A stretch of DNA of 53,613 nt. It comes from Nannocystaceae bacterium (GTDB taxonomy: Bacteria > Myxococcota_A > Polyangia > Nannocystales > Nannocystaceae). The position numbers were made by a program, and so were the translations under genes. Where the stretch lies: NCBI GenBank assembly GCA_019694555.1, contig JAIBBS010000040.1, forward strand, positions 1 to 53,613, in the 5' to 3' direction. Below are positions 30,827 to 45,422 of the stretch, in pieces (the stretch's first letter is position 1; each line of letters opens with the position of its first letter). A model generated the notes under the pieces. It had not been told where the DNA came from and made no database searches. It saw only the letters and a list, made by a program, of their open reading frames with translations.

Positions 30827-33550
30827 ATGACCGAGGCCCGCTACGCCGTCGGCATCGACCTGGGCACCACCCACTGCGCGCTCTCGTGGGCGCGCATCGA
30901 CGAGCCGCGCGTGCGCACGATGGCGATCCCGCAGCTGGTCGCGCCCGGTGAGCTCGCGGCGCAGCCCCTGCTGCCGTCGTTTCTGTACCTGCCCGCAGGC
31001 GGCGAGCTCGCGGCCGCCGATCGCAGCCTGCCGTGGGGCGAGGCCGAGCACGTCGTCGGCGAGGCCGCGCGACGCCTGGGCGCCAAGGTCCCCGGTCGCC
31101 TGGTCGCGTCGGCCAAGAGCTGGATCTGCCACGGCGGCGTCGATCGCCGCGCGCCGATCCTGCCGTGGAACGCGCCCGAGTCGGAGCCGCACGTCTCGCC
31201 GTGGCAAGCGCAGGTCGAGTACCTCGCGCACCTGCAGCGCGCGTGGGCCCACGAGCACCCCGAGGCCCCGCTCGCCGAGCAGGACGTGGTCGTCACGGTG
31301 CCGGCGTCGTTCGACGAGGGTGCGCGCGAGCTGACCGCCGCCGCCGCGCGGGCGGCCGGACTGGGCGAGGTGCGCCTGCTCGAGGAGCCGCAGGCGGCAT
31401 TCTACGACTGGCTCGGCGCCCACGCCGACGATCTCGGCGCGCGCCTGGGCGATGCGCGGCTGGTGCTGGTGATCGACGTCGGCGGTGGCACCACCGACCT
31501 GACGCTGCTGCGCGTGCGCGACGGCGACGGCGACGATCGCATCGAACGCATCGCGGTCGGCGGGCACCTGATGCTCGGCGGCGACAACATGGACGCGGCG
31601 CTGGCCATGTTCGCGCTGGGCAAGGCCGGCGTCGCGCGGCCCGAGGACGCGACGGTGTGGTCGTCGCTGGTGCAGTCGGCGCGAGTGGCCAAGGAGACCC
31701 TGCTCGCCGCCGACGCGCCGCCGCAGGCCTTCGTGGCGCTGCAGGGCCGCGGCTCGCGGCTGGTCGGCAACACGCGATCGATCGCCATCGATCGCGACGA
31801 GGCCGTCGCGGTGTTGCTCGACGGCTTCGCACCGCACACCGGCCCCACCGAGATCGCCAGCCGCAGCGCCCGCGCGGGCCTGACCACGCTCGGCCTGCCG
31901 TTCACCAGCGACACCGCGATCGTGCGCCACGTGTGCGCGTTCTTGCGGCGGCACGCCGCCGCGGCCACCGCCGCGGGCGCGACCGTGCTCGAGGGCTTGC
32001 CGCGGCCCGATCGCGTGCTGCTCAACGGCGGCGTGTTCAAGGCCCCGGCGCTGGTCGATCGACTCATGGCCGTGCTCGCGGGTTGGTACGGCGCGGAGCT
32101 GCCGCGGCTCGAGCACACCTCGCTCGATCTCGCGGTCGCCCACGGCGCGGTGCGCTCGGTGCTGGCGCGGCGCGGCATCGGCGAGCTCATCTCGGGCGGC
32201 ACGCCGCGCGCGTACTACATCGGCGTGCACACGCGCGAGGGCGACGCGGCGCTGTGCGTGGCGCCGCGCGGGCTCGAGCCCGGCGCGACCGTCGAGGTCC
32301 CCGATCGCAGCTTCGAGCTGCTGCTCGATCGCCCGGTGTCGTTCCCGCTGCTGGTCTCGACCGCCGATCGCGTCGATGCCCCCGGCACGCTGGTGCGCGC
32401 CGGCGACGACGAGCTCGAGCCGCTGCCGCCGCTGCAGACGGTGCTGCGCGATCCCAACCGCGGCGAGGGTTCGCCGACGGTGCCGGTGACGCTGCGCGCG
32501 ACGCTGTCCGATCACGGCGCACTCGAGCTGTCGCTGGTGACCATCGCGCTGCCGCCCCGTCGCTGGCGCCTCGAGTTCGCGCTGCACGAGCCCGCGCCCA
32601 CCGAGGCGCCCGCGACCGCGCCCACGCGTGCGGCCGCAGCCGCGCCCGAGCTGCCCGCCGCGCGCGAGCGATTGGCCCGCACGCTGTCGGGCAACGACGC
32701 CGCCGCGCTCAAGCAGCTGCGCGCGGCGATCGAGGCGGTGCTGGGTCCGCGCGGCCAGTGGTCGGCCGCGACCTGCCGCGGTCTCGCCGACGCCTGCCTC
32801 GAGCTCGCGCCCGCGGCCGCGCGCAGCGAGGCCCACGAGCTCAACTGGCTGCGGCTGCTGGGTTGGGCGCTGCGCCCTGGCTGCGGCATGCCCGGCGACG
32901 AGGCCCGCATCGCCGCGATGTGGCCCACGCTCGAGCCCGGACCGCACCACCGCAGCAAGGCCAACTGGGCGCAGTGGTGGATCCTGTGGCGGCAGCTCGC
33001 CGCGGGCCTGTCGAGCGAGCAACAGCGGGCGCTGTACGCGACGCTGCGGCCGTGGCTGCTGCGCCGCGGCGACGCGCCCGCTCCGGCGGGCCCACACAAG
33101 CACGGCGTGATCGAGATGATGCAGCTGGCGGCGGCGCTCGAGCGCATCGACGCCGACGACAAGCGCGAGCTCGGCGAGCTGTTGCTCGAGCGCGCGGACA
33201 AGCTCGGCTCGTGGTGGGCCGTCGGCCGCGTCGGCGCCCGGGTGCCGCTGGCGTCGGACGCGACCGTGGTGCCGCCGGCGATGGTCGAGCCGTGGCTGCA
33301 GCGGCTGCTCGCGCTCGATCTCGGCACCGCCGAGGGTGCCGCGTTCGCGGCCGCCGCCATCGCGCGACGGACCGGCGACGCCGCGCGCGACGTCGGTGCG
33401 GCGCTGCGCCAGGCAGTGGCCGATCGGCTGGTCCAGATCAAGGCGCCGGCGTCGTGGATCGAGATGGTGCTGCGGGGCGCCGAGCTGTCCGAGGGCGATC
33501 GCGGGCGCATGTTCGGCGACTCCCTGCCCGCGGGCCTGCGACTGTCCTGA
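30827..33550 (+). CDS. Hsp70-family protein with long C-terminal extension (DUF3731-like)
   Basis: A 907-residue protein whose first 590 residues parallel the preceding Hsp70: VGIDLGTTHCALSW (8-21), VIDVGGGTTDLTL (about 216-228) and LLNGGVFKAPALV. Many segments match its neighbour closely, so the two probably arose by duplication. The C-terminal 300 residues (from about 605: ERLARTLSGNDAAALKQLR...HHRSKANWAQWWILWRQL) are helical and correspond to the DUF3731-type extension seen on such Hsp70s. This tail may replace the normal lid or bind clients. It lies 36 nt before the large kinase gene and probably shares its transcript. Confidence 0.95.
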   Translation: MTEARYAVGIDLGTTHCALSWARIDEPRVRTMAIPQLVAPGELAAQPLLPSFLYLPAGGELAAADRSLPWGEAEHVVGEAARRLGAKVPGRLVASAKSWICHGGVDRRAPILPWNAPESEPHVSPWQAQVEYLAHLQRAWAHEHPEAPLAEQDVVVTVPASFDEGARELTAAAARAAGLGEVRLLEEPQAAFYDWLGAHADDLGARLGDARLVLVIDVGGGTTDLTLLRVRDGDGDDRIERIAVGGHLMLGGDNMDAALAMFALGKAGVARPEDATVWSSLVQSARVAKETLLAADAPPQAFVALQGRGSRLVGNTRSIAIDRDEAVAVLLDGFAPHTGPTEIASRSARAGLTTLGLPFTSDTAIVRHVCAFLRRHAAAATAAGATVLEGLPRPDRVLLNGGVFKAPALVDRLMAVLAGWYGAELPRLEHTSLDLAVAHGAVRSVLARRGIGELISGGTPRAYYIGVHTREGDAALCVAPRGLEPGATVEVPDRSFELLLDRPVSFPLLVSTADRVDAPGTLVRAGDDELEPLPPLQTVLRDPNRGEGSPTVPVTLRATLSDHGALELSLVTIALPPRRWRLEFALHEPAPTEAPATAPTRAAAAAPELPAARERLARTLSGNDAAALKQLRAAIEAVLGPRGQWSAATCRGLADACLELAPAAARSEAHELNWLRLLGWALRPGCGMPGDEARIAAMWPTLEPGPHHRSKANWAQWWILWRQLAAGLSSEQQRALYATLRPWLLRRGDAPAPAGPHKHGVIEMMQLAAALERIDADDKRELGELLLERADKLGSWWAVGRVGARVPLASDATVVPPAMVEPWLQRLLALDLGTAEGAAFAAAAIARRTGDAARDVGAALRQAVADRLVQIKAPASWIEMVLRGAELSEGDRGRMFGDSLPAGLRLS

Positions 33551-33586
33551 TCGCGCGGTCGCCAGACGTGCGATGATCCGGCGACG

Positions 33587-38039
<4,453 letters not shown>

Positions 38040-38062
<23 letters not shown>

Positions 38063-38738
38063 CCAGCGCGATGTAGACGCAGTCGAACACGAAGATCGTG
38101 ACGCAGGTGAAGGTCAGAAAGCCCAGCCCGCGCAGCTCGGGGTCGACCATGCGCACGACGAAGTGACACTCGATCGAGGTGCCGGCGGTGCCGAGCATCT
38201 TGAACCACGCGCCCGCGCGCGACAGCCCCGGACCGCCGGGCCCGCGCTCGAGCGCCATGATCACGAACAACACGCTCATGATCACGTTGATCATGAACGC
38301 CGCGACCAGGCCCAGCCGGTCGGGGTAGTCGGCGACGAAGGTGTACTGGCCGACCAGCCCGAGCACGAACACCAGCACGAACACCGCGACGAAGTGCTGC
38401 CGCAGCTGCGGCAGGCGCTGGTAGGCCGCGCCGTAGCGCAGGGTCTGGGCCACGATGACGACGTCGACCACCAGCCACGCGCGATCGAACGCGTGCCACA
38501 GCGCGACCGGGTTGGGGAACACGAACGAGGCCAGCAGCTCCCACGAGAAATTGAGCGCCACCGCGACCATCGGCAGGCCGTTGGCGCGATCGCGATGGCT
38601 CTGGCGCACGATCGCGAGGTACGCGATGACCCAGCAGATGCAACCGCCCGCGCCGACGAGGTTGAACCAGCTCCACACGTCGAACGCGGCCGGATCGACG
38701 CGGCTGGGATCCCACGCGCTGCCGTACAGCGGATGCAC
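38040..38738 (-). CDS. Seven-helix membrane protein resembling Pyr4/PaxB-type terpene cyclases
   Basis: A 232-residue protein with about seven hydrophobic helices. The segment CWVIAYLAIVRQSHRDRANG followed by ALNFSWELLASFVFP closely recalls the N-terminal part of fungal meroterpenoid cyclases (PaxB, Pyr4), where a Glu in the N-x-x-WE region and a late Asp are catalytic. Here these would be Glu67 and Asp219 (FVFDCVY), at nearly the same positions as the Pyr4 residues as I recall them. Such enzymes protonate terminal or epoxidised prenyl chains. The GTG start lies 1 nt after the stop of an MpaB/Lcp-type oxygenase gene. No prenyltransferase is nearby. The assignment rests on motif memory, so the substrate and even the activity are open. 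Confidence 0.72.
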
Positions 38739-38739
38739 G

Positions 38740-39921
38740 TCAGTCCGGCGCCCCCGGGGGCACGCCCCAACGTCGCGCGAGGTGATCGGGGATGTCGAAG
38801 GTGGGCCGGTTGGGCCCGACCTCGACCGCGAGCAGCGCGGTGATCAGGCGGCGGTTGAACGCCCGGGTGAGCCGCCGTGACAGCCGCGTGAAGCCGAACA
38901 CGCGATCGACCAGCACGGTGAAGCCGTGCATCGCCGCGACGAGGACCTCGGTCCAGTCGCGCCGTGGGATCGCGAGGTAGCGCGCGTCCTCGCGCAGGAA
39001 GAAGCGCAACAGCGTCGGCGGCAGCCCGCCCAGCAGCCGGCTGGGCAGGGTCTTGCGCATCATCTCCAGCAGCGCCGCGGTCATCACGTCGCCGGCGTCG
39101 CTGCGACCGATCTGACGCCGCTTGATCGTGTCGGTCAGCGTCCGCGCCGCGGCGAGATCGGCGGGGATCAGCGGCTCGGTGATGCCCATGATGCGCCCGA
39201 CCGCCGACCACGCGTACAGATAGGCTTCGCGCTGCGGCAGCGTGACCTCCGCGCCGAGGCGATCGAGACCGTCGAGCACCACCTGCGTGAAGGTCATCAG
39301 CGTGCCCGCCAGATCCTCCTGGCAGATCGGCACGTCGTACTGCGCGAGCCAGTCGCGGCCGCCGCGGACCAGGATCATGCGCCGCACCGCGGCGTGCATC
39401 AGCCGGACCTTCTGCGCCGCACGCACGCCGCGGCCGTGGCCTCGCGCGTCGGCGCCCAGCGCCAGCCCGCCCTCGGACATCACGTCGACGACCATCTGCG
39501 TGGTCTCGATCAGGCGTCGCTTGGGGTCGGACTCGAGCCGACCGGTCTGCGCGAGCACGTGCACGCCCTTGCGCGCGGTGTACGACGCCGGCAGCGAGTA
39601 GCAGCCCAGCACCATGAGGATCTCGAGCCCGTGCAGCTCGAACATCGCCTCGCCCGCGTCGATCCGCGCGGCGTCGAGCGACGGCAGCGCGGCGTCGCTG
39701 GCCGCGAAGTAGCGCTCGACGTGGGCCAGCAGCGCCGGCGGCAGCGCGCGCTCGGGCGGCACCAGCAGCGGATGTTCGTGGTCGACCAGGTGCTTGAGCA
39801 GCGTCCGCACCGCGTCGACCTCACCGGTCGCGAAGATCTCGCCGACGATGTCGTCGGCCAGCGGATCACCGATCTGCCGCAGGGCGTCGAGCTGGGCGTC
39901 GGTCCACGACGATCCGGTCAT
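38740..39921 (-). CDS. DUF2236 oxygenase (MpaB / latex-clearing protein family)
   Basis: A 393-residue helical protein of the DUF2236 family, which includes rubber oxygenase Lcp and fungal MpaB. Characteristic segments are YTARKGVHVLAQTGRL, RRLIETTQMVVDVMSEGG, KVRLMHAAVRRMIL and PICQEDLAGTLMTFT. His176 in RLMHAAVR is the likely axial heme b ligand, and the preceding Arg/Thr residues fit the active-site set. Lcp cleaves polyisoprene and MpaB cleaves a farnesyl chain oxidatively. No signal peptide is seen, unlike in Lcp. It is the first gene of a two-gene unit with the terpene cyclase-like protein, so an isoprenoid substrate is a fair inference. Confidence 0.9.
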   Translation of the reverse strand: MTGSSWTDAQLDALRQIGDPLADDIVGEIFATGEVDAVRTLLKHLVDHEHPLLVPPERALPPALLAHVERYFAASDAALPSLDAARIDAGEAMFELHGLEILMVLGCYSLPASYTARKGVHVLAQTGRLESDPKRRLIETTQMVVDVMSEGGLALGADARGHGRGVRAAQKVRLMHAAVRRMILVRGGRDWLAQYDVPICQEDLAGTLMTFTQVVLDGLDRLGAEVTLPQREAYLYAWSAVGRIMGITEPLIPADLAAARTLTDTIKRRQIGRSDAGDVMTAALLEMMRKTLPSRLLGGLPPTLLRFFLREDARYLAIPRRDWTEVLVAAMHGFTVLVDRVFGFTRLSRRLTRAFNRRLITALLAVEVGPNRPTFDIPDHLARRWGVPPGAPD

Positions 39922-40007
39922 GTGTGCTCGCGATCGTACCCCATGGCGCCGCTGCACACGCGTTCACGGCAGGCGCACGCCCGGCGATCGCGGGCGGTGG
40001 GCGCGGC

Positions 40008-40886
40008 TCACAGCCCGCGCGTCCGCTCGGGCCGCAGCGGGATCCGACCGTCGAGCGCGGCGTCGATGACCGCGACGATGCGCTCGCGATCGGCCGGCAG
40101 GCGCCCGCCCAGCGGCAGGTAGTTCGAGGCGTGGTTGGTGCGGAACATGGCGTCGCGGGGCCGCGCGTGTTCGACCAGCGTCCGCAGCTCGCGCAACAGC
40201 GCCGGCACCGGCGGCACCTCGAAGCGCCCGCGCGACTGCAGCTTCGCCAGCGGCGTGCCGGGCACGACCGTGACGGTGAGCGCCGCGAAGAACTCGGGGT
40301 CCATCGCGGTGATGAGCGCCGCGGTCGCGCGCGCGTGCTCGTCGCTGCGTTCACCGGCGATGCCCAGCAACACGATCACGCTGAGCTCCAGGCCCGCGGC
40401 GCGGGCACGCCGGGCCGCCTCGACGTGCGCGGCCGCGTCGTCGCCCTTGGCGATCGCGCGCAGGGTCGCGTCGTCGCCGGACTCGGGCCCGATGTACAGC
40501 CGCGTGAGCCCGGCGGCACGCAGGGCCGCGAGCTCGTCGTCGGTCTTGGCCGCGACGTTGCGCGCCATCGCGTAGCACGACACCCGTCGCAGCGACGGCA
40601 GCCGTGCGCGCGCGCGCTGCAGCAGCGGCAGCCAGTGGTCCATGGGCATGCCCAACGCGTCGCCATCGGCGACGAAGAGCTTGTCGACCCGCTGCCCGCT
40701 GCGCTGCAGCAGGGCCCCGGCCGCGTCGAGATCCGCGAGGCTCTGGTCCAGCGCGCGCACGCGGTACTGCTTGTCGCTGTACATGTCGCAGTACGTGCAG
40801 TGGTTCCACGAGCAGCCGATCGTGGCCTGGAGGATCAGCGCGTCGGCCTCCGACGGCGGGCGGTAGATGCGACCTTCGTAGCGCAC
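40008..40886 (-). CDS. Radical SAM protein (CX4CX2C type)
   Basis: A 292-residue radical SAM enzyme. The cluster motif GCSWNHCTYCDMY has Cys25, Cys30 and Cys33, that is CX4CX2C rather than CX3CX2C; this variant is normal in a subgroup of HemN/Elp3-like radical SAM proteins. LYIGPESGDD and VIVLLGIAGE are the later strands of the TIM-barrel that bind SAM. No extra Cys cluster or B12 domain follows. The start is uncertain: no in-frame ATG exists near the fold, and GTG 40886 leaves the shortest complete protein. It is divergent from the POT transporter gene 61 nt away. The substrate is unknown. Confidence 0.88.
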   Translation of the reverse strand: MRYEGRIYRPPSEADALILQATIGCSWNHCTYCDMYSDKQYRVRALDQSLADLDAAGALLQRSGQRVDKLFVADGDALGMPMDHWLPLLQRARARLPSLRRVSCYAMARNVAAKTDDELAALRAAGLTRLYIGPESGDDATLRAIAKGDDAAAHVEAARRARAAGLELSVIVLLGIAGERSDEHARATAALITAMDPEFFAALTVTVVPGTPLAKLQSRGRFEVPPVPALLRELRTLVEHARPRDAMFRTNHASNYLPLGGRLPADRERIVAVIDAALDGRIPLRPERTRGL

Positions 40887-40947
40887 GGGCGGCGCGCCAT
40901 CATGCCACGGCGCCGAGCCGCGCGCGCCCGTGCGATGCTCTGCGGCC

Positions 40948-42519
40948 GTGACGCCCGCGCCCTCGGCCGTGCCGCCTCCGCCTGCCGACGGCGCCACGTG
41001 GTGGGGCCACCCGCGCGGGCTGTTCCACTGCTTCTTCACCGAGCTGTGGGAGCGCTTCTCCTTCTACGGCATGAAGGCGCTGCTGTTCTTCTACCTCACG
41101 AAGTACCACGGCTTCGACGACGCGCGCGGCTACCTGTTGATCGGGACCTACGGCGGCCTCGCCTACGCGCTGCCGGTGCTCGGCGGCGTGCTCGCGGATC
41201 GCCACCTGGGCATGCGCAAGGCCGTGGTCGCCGGCGGCGTGCTGCTGGCCCTGGGGCACTGCGGCATGGTCTACGAGGGCCACGCCGCGTTCGTGCGCGA
41301 CGGCGTGGTCGTGCGCGACGACGCCGCGCTGCAGGTGCTGTACCTGTCCTTGTCGCTCATCATCGTCGGCGTCGGCTTGCTCAAGCCCAACGTCTCGACC
41401 ATCGTCGGCCGGCTCTACGCCGCCGACGATCCGCGGCGCGACTCGGGCTTCACGCTGTTCTACCTCGGCATCAACGTCGGCGCGTTCGCCTCGAGCCTGG
41501 TGTGCGGCTGGCTCGGCGAGACCTACGGCTGGGGCTGGGGCTTCGGCGCCGCCGGCATCGGCATGCTCGCCGGCCTGGTCGGGTTCCTGCGCGGACAGCC
41601 GCACCTGCACGGCTGCGCCGAGCCGCCCGACCCGGCGGCGCTGCGACAGCGCGGGGCGCTGGGGCGCACGCGCCAGCAGTGGATCGCGCTGGGCGTGCTC
41701 GCGACCGTGATCGTCGTGTGGCGGCTGCTGCAGGCCGAGCTGCCGTTTTCCGACGAGGACGGCATCACCGCGACCGAGCTGGTCGCGGTCACGCTCACGC
41801 TCGCGCTGACGCTGTGGCTCGCGCGGGTGCTGCGGCGCGAGGCCACCGCCGTGCAGCGCGATCAGATGCTGGTGCTGTGCGCACTGACGGGCACCAGCGT
41901 GGTGTTCTGGACGCTGTACGAGCAGAGCTACGGCTCGTGGAACGCGTTCAGCGATCGCGCGATGGATCGCCACGGACTGGGCATCGAGTGGACCGCCGCG
42001 CAGCTGACCGGGTTGGGTTCGCTCTTCATCTTCGCGCTCTCGCCGGTGTTCGCGTGGTTGTGGCCGGCGCTGGCCCGCCGCGGCCGCAGTCCCAGCACGC
42101 CGGCGAAGTTCGGCTGGGCGCTGGTGTGCGCGGGCCTGGCGACCTGGGCGCTGTGGCTGGGCGCGCGACTGCCCGGTGCCGAGGGGCTCGCGGGGCTGTG
42201 GTCGCTGGTGCTGGCGTATCTGGTGATCGAGGTGGGCGAGATGATGCTCTCGCCGATCGGACTTTCGGCCGTGACCACGCTGTCGCTGCCGCGCATCGTG
42301 TCGCTGATGATGGGGACGTGGTTTCTCGCCTCGGCCTTCGGCGAGATCCTCGCGGGCCGCTTCGGCACGCTCGCGGCCATGCCCGCCGACACACCGCTGC
42401 CGCAGGCGCTTTCGATCTACGCGTCGCTGTTCGGACTGCTGGGCTGGATCGGCGTGGGCGCCGGCGCGGTGGTGCTGCTGCTCGCACCGCGACTCGCGCG
42501 ACGCATGCACGGCGCGTGA
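40948..42519 (+). CDS. POT/PTR-family proton-dependent oligopeptide transporter
   Basis: A 523-residue MFS transporter of the POT family. The signature ELWERFSFYGMKALL (near residues 30-45) contains the ExxERFxYYG-type motif for proton coupling, and the PTR signature region FTLFYLGINVGAF is clear. About 14 hydrophobic helices are visible. It imports di- and tripeptides driven by protons. The GTG at 40948 gives VTPAPSAVPPPP; another GTG at 40930 is possible. Start codons are weakly supported because no clear ribosome binding site is seen. A predatory or proteolytic lifestyle, common in myxobacteria, would use such an importer. Confidence 0.95.
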   Translation: MTPAPSAVPPPPADGATWWGHPRGLFHCFFTELWERFSFYGMKALLFFYLTKYHGFDDARGYLLIGTYGGLAYALPVLGGVLADRHLGMRKAVVAGGVLLALGHCGMVYEGHAAFVRDGVVVRDDAALQVLYLSLSLIIVGVGLLKPNVSTIVGRLYAADDPRRDSGFTLFYLGINVGAFASSLVCGWLGETYGWGWGFGAAGIGMLAGLVGFLRGQPHLHGCAEPPDPAALRQRGALGRTRQQWIALGVLATVIVVWRLLQAELPFSDEDGITATELVAVTLTLALTLWLARVLRREATAVQRDQMLVLCALTGTSVVFWTLYEQSYGSWNAFSDRAMDRHGLGIEWTAAQLTGLGSLFIFALSPVFAWLWPALARRGRSPSTPAKFGWALVCAGLATWALWLGARLPGAEGLAGLWSLVLAYLVIEVGEMMLSPIGLSAVTTLSLPRIVSLMMGTWFLASAFGEILAGRFGTLAAMPADTPLPQALSIYASLFGLLGWIGVGAGAVVLLLAPRLARRMHGA

Positions 42520-42526
42520 GTCCGGG

Positions 42527-45214
42527 TCACGGCTGTCGCTCGAGCCACTGCGCCAGCGCGGTGGCCTCGTCTTGCGCCGGCACGCCGACCGATCGCAGCT
42601 CGGTCAGCGCCACGGTCGCGAGCTGGCGTGCGCGCACCGGATCGCCACCGCCATCGACGATCGCTCGCGCGAGCGCGCCGCGGACCTGTCCGCGCAGGTG
42701 CGCGTCGGCGTCGTGCTCGAGCACGGCCAGCGCCCGCTCGAGCAGCGCGGTGGCCTCGGTCACGCGCCCGCGCTCGGCCTCGGCCTTGCCCAGGCCGTAC
42801 AGCGACACGCCCACGTCGCGGTGCCGCGGCCCCAACGCACGCTCGCGGACCTCGAGCGCCTGGCGATGCAGCGCGGCCGCGCGATCGTAGTCGTGACGCA
42901 TGCGCGCGATGGTGCCGAGGTTGTCGAGCGCGAGCGCGCGGTCGCCCAGGTCCGGACCGTCGTTGTGGGCCCAGATCGCCTCGGCGCGCTCGAACGCGGC
43001 GACCGCGTCGTCGAGCGCCCCGAGGTCGCGCAGCGCGACGCCGAGGTTGTTGAGTGCGATGGCGACGTTGGGATGCTCGCGGCCCTGATCGCGCTCGATC
43101 AAGGCGAGCGCGCGCTGCAGGTGATCGCGGGCCGCGGCGTAGTCCGCCTGCGCCAGCTCGACCATGCCCAGGTTGTTGAGCGCCAACGCGACCACCGGAT
43201 GCTCGGCACCCAGGGTCTGCTCGCGCAGCGACAGCGCGCGCTCGAGCAGCGGTCGCGCGCGCGCGTAGTCGGCGCGGGCGTAGTGGACCAGGCCGATGCC
43301 CCCGAGGGTCGCGCCGACGTCGGGGTGCTCGGGGCCGAGCTCGCGCTCGCGGATCTCGAGCGCGAACGTCAGCGACGTCAAGGCCTCGTCCCAGCGCCCG
43401 AGGCTGTCGTACTCGATGCCGATGGCAGCAGCCACGGCGGCGCGCCGCAGCGACTGCGGTGGTTCACCCATGCGATCGAGGATCATGCTCGCGTGGCGGC
43501 CCCACTCGAGCGCCGCGTCGCCACGGCCCAGCTCGTTGCCCTCGGCGAACACCAGCGCTTGCGCGGCCTCGTACGCGACCTCGTCGATGCCCGCGCCGGC
43601 GCCGTCGTAGTAGGCCGCGCGCAGCAGCTCGGCCTTGCGCGTGCGATTCCCGACCAGACCCGCGACGATGCCGGCGCGCAGCTCCGACTGTGCGATGAGC
43701 GGGCGGAAGCCCAGCGCACCCGCGTCCTGCAGCAGCGTGCGGGCCTCGTCGTCCGCCTCGGCGTAGGCCGCGACCTCCTGCAGCGCCGTGACCTCGGCCA
43801 GCCGCGCGTACAGCGGATCCGTGGCGGCGGCGAGCTCGGGATCGTCGGGCCGCATGACATGCTGCGCGAGGTACTGCGGATCGGCGCAGGACTCGACCCG
43901 CGGCAGTCGGATGGCGCTGGGGACCGCGGTCGCGACCAGGCTGGTGCCGCTGCCCTGCATCGAGCCCAACAGCGCCGCGAACGCGCCGCGGCGCTCCTGC
44001 AGACAGATCTCGGCGTCGCGGCGCTGGGGATCGTCGGGCCGCTCGACACCGCTGCGGCACTGCGCCCGCGCGGCCTCGCGCCACGCCAGCGCGTACGCGT
44101 CGAGCCGCGGCTCGAGCTTGGACCACGTCGTCTCGCCCAGGCCCGCGGGCGCGGCCTCGAGGATCTCGTGGATCGACGCGCGCGCACCGGCGTGCCACAC
44201 CCCGTCGAGCGCGGCGTCCTGCTCGGCCGCGCACGCCTCGATGCGGCGCCCGGTGACGACGCGGCTGCCGATCACCGCGCCGCCGGCGATCGCGATCCCG
44301 CCGATCGCCGCCGCGAGCTGCCGGCGGCGGCGCGTCGGATCGCGCGCCAGCGCGGCGAGCAGCGCCTCGACGCTGGCATGGCGCGCCGCGGGATCACCCG
44401 CGAGCGCGCGCAAGACCACGGCGCGCAGCCACGCCGGCACCCGTGCGCCCGGCGGCGTCGCGCTCACGCGACCGTCGAGCACCGCCGCGGCGAGCTCGGC
44501 CAGGCTCGCACCGCGGAACGGTCGCACGCCGTACAGCAGCTCCCACAGCGTGACTGCGAAGGAGAACTGATCGGCGCGCGCGTCGAGGTCGAGCCCGGCG
44601 AGCTGCTCCGGCGCCATGTATGCGGGCGTGCCGACGATGGCACCCTCGGCGGTGGCATCGAGCGGCGCGGTCACGCCGGTGCTCGTCGCAGGCATCGCAG
44701 CCGCACGCTCACGCGCGCGTGCCAGCCCGAAGTCGAGCACGCGCACGCGCCCGAAGCCGCGGCCAGGCTGGAGCTCGCGATCGATCATCACGTTGTCGGG
44801 CTTGAAGTCGCGATGCAGCAACCCCGCGGCGTGCGCGGCCGCGAGACCACGGCCGGCCTCGATCATCACGGCCACGATCTCGCGCGCGCTGCGGGGCGCG
44901 CTGGTGGCCCAACGCGTGAGCGTGACGCCGTCGACGTACTCCATCGCCACGAACACGTGCGCGCCGTGGGTGCCGACGTCGTGCACGGCGACGACGCCGG
45001 GATGACTCAGGCGCGCCAGCGCCTGGGCCTCGCGGCGCAGGCGCTGGGCATCGCGGCTGGAGGCGACGTCGCCCTCGCCACCGCCCAGCAGCAGCTTGAG
45101 CGCGACCTTGCGATCGAGCTCGGGGTCGTACGCCGCGAACACCACGCCCATCGCGCCCGCGCCGATGCGATCGAGCACGAGGTAGCGGCCCACGAGCTCA
45201 CCGCGGACCGGCAT
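42527..45214 (-). CDS. Membrane Ser/Thr protein kinase with C-terminal TPRs
   Basis: An 895-residue Hanks-type kinase. Kinase domain (10-292): glycine loop GAGAMGVV (18-25), Lys40 (VALK), catalytic Asp136 (HRDFKPDN), DFG Asp161 and APEQ. A single transmembrane helix lies at about 299-316 after RRRR. The C-terminal part starts with a conserved Cys-containing helical segment (CAAEQDAALDGVW...CLQERRGAF) and continues with kinesin-light-chain-like TPRs (ALNNLGMVELAQADYAAARDHLQ) to the end. This layout is a common myxobacterial sensor kinase. ATG 45214 was chosen; a TTG further upstream is possible. It is divergent from the pirin gene. Confidence 0.92.
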   Translation of the reverse strand: MPVRGELVGRYLVLDRIGAGAMGVVFAAYDPELDRKVALKLLLGGGEGDVASSRDAQRLRREAQALARLSHPGVVAVHDVGTHGAHVFVAMEYVDGVTLTRWATSAPRSAREIVAVMIEAGRGLAAAHAAGLLHRDFKPDNVMIDRELQPGRGFGRVRVLDFGLARARERAAAMPATSTGVTAPLDATAEGAIVGTPAYMAPEQLAGLDLDARADQFSFAVTLWELLYGVRPFRGASLAELAAAVLDGRVSATPPGARVPAWLRAVVLRALAGDPAARHASVEALLAALARDPTRRRRQLAAAIGGIAIAGGAVIGSRVVTGRRIEACAAEQDAALDGVWHAGARASIHEILEAAPAGLGETTWSKLEPRLDAYALAWREAARAQCRSGVERPDDPQRRDAEICLQERRGAFAALLGSMQGSGTSLVATAVPSAIRLPRVESCADPQYLAQHVMRPDDPELAAATDPLYARLAEVTALQEVAAYAEADDEARTLLQDAGALGFRPLIAQSELRAGIVAGLVGNRTRKAELLRAAYYDGAGAGIDEVAYEAAQALVFAEGNELGRGDAALEWGRHASMILDRMGEPPQSLRRAAVAAAIGIEYDSLGRWDEALTSLTFALEIRERELGPEHPDVGATLGGIGLVHYARADYARARPLLERALSLREQTLGAEHPVVALALNNLGMVELAQADYAAARDHLQRALALIERDQGREHPNVAIALNNLGVALRDLGALDDAVAAFERAEAIWAHNDGPDLGDRALALDNLGTIARMRHDYDRAAALHRQALEVRERALGPRHRDVGVSLYGLGKAEAERGRVTEATALLERALAVLEHDADAHLRGQVRGALARAIVDGGGDPVRARQLATVALTELRSVGVPAQDEATALAQWLERQP

Positions 45215-45422
45215 GGTCGCCGCGGCGCCCGGCGGTGGCAGCGACGCCGACCCGGTCGCCGCCTGCGTGCGGTTCGAGAGCTCCTCGGACAAGGGGGCCG
45301 CGCGATCGTGGACCCGCCGACGCGTCGCAGGCAAGCCGGCGCGATCGTTGTTCCGCGCGCAACACTGTGGCCCGCGCCGCGCCCGGTGCGAGCCGCGGGA
45401 CCCGGGCGCATGATGGCCGCCC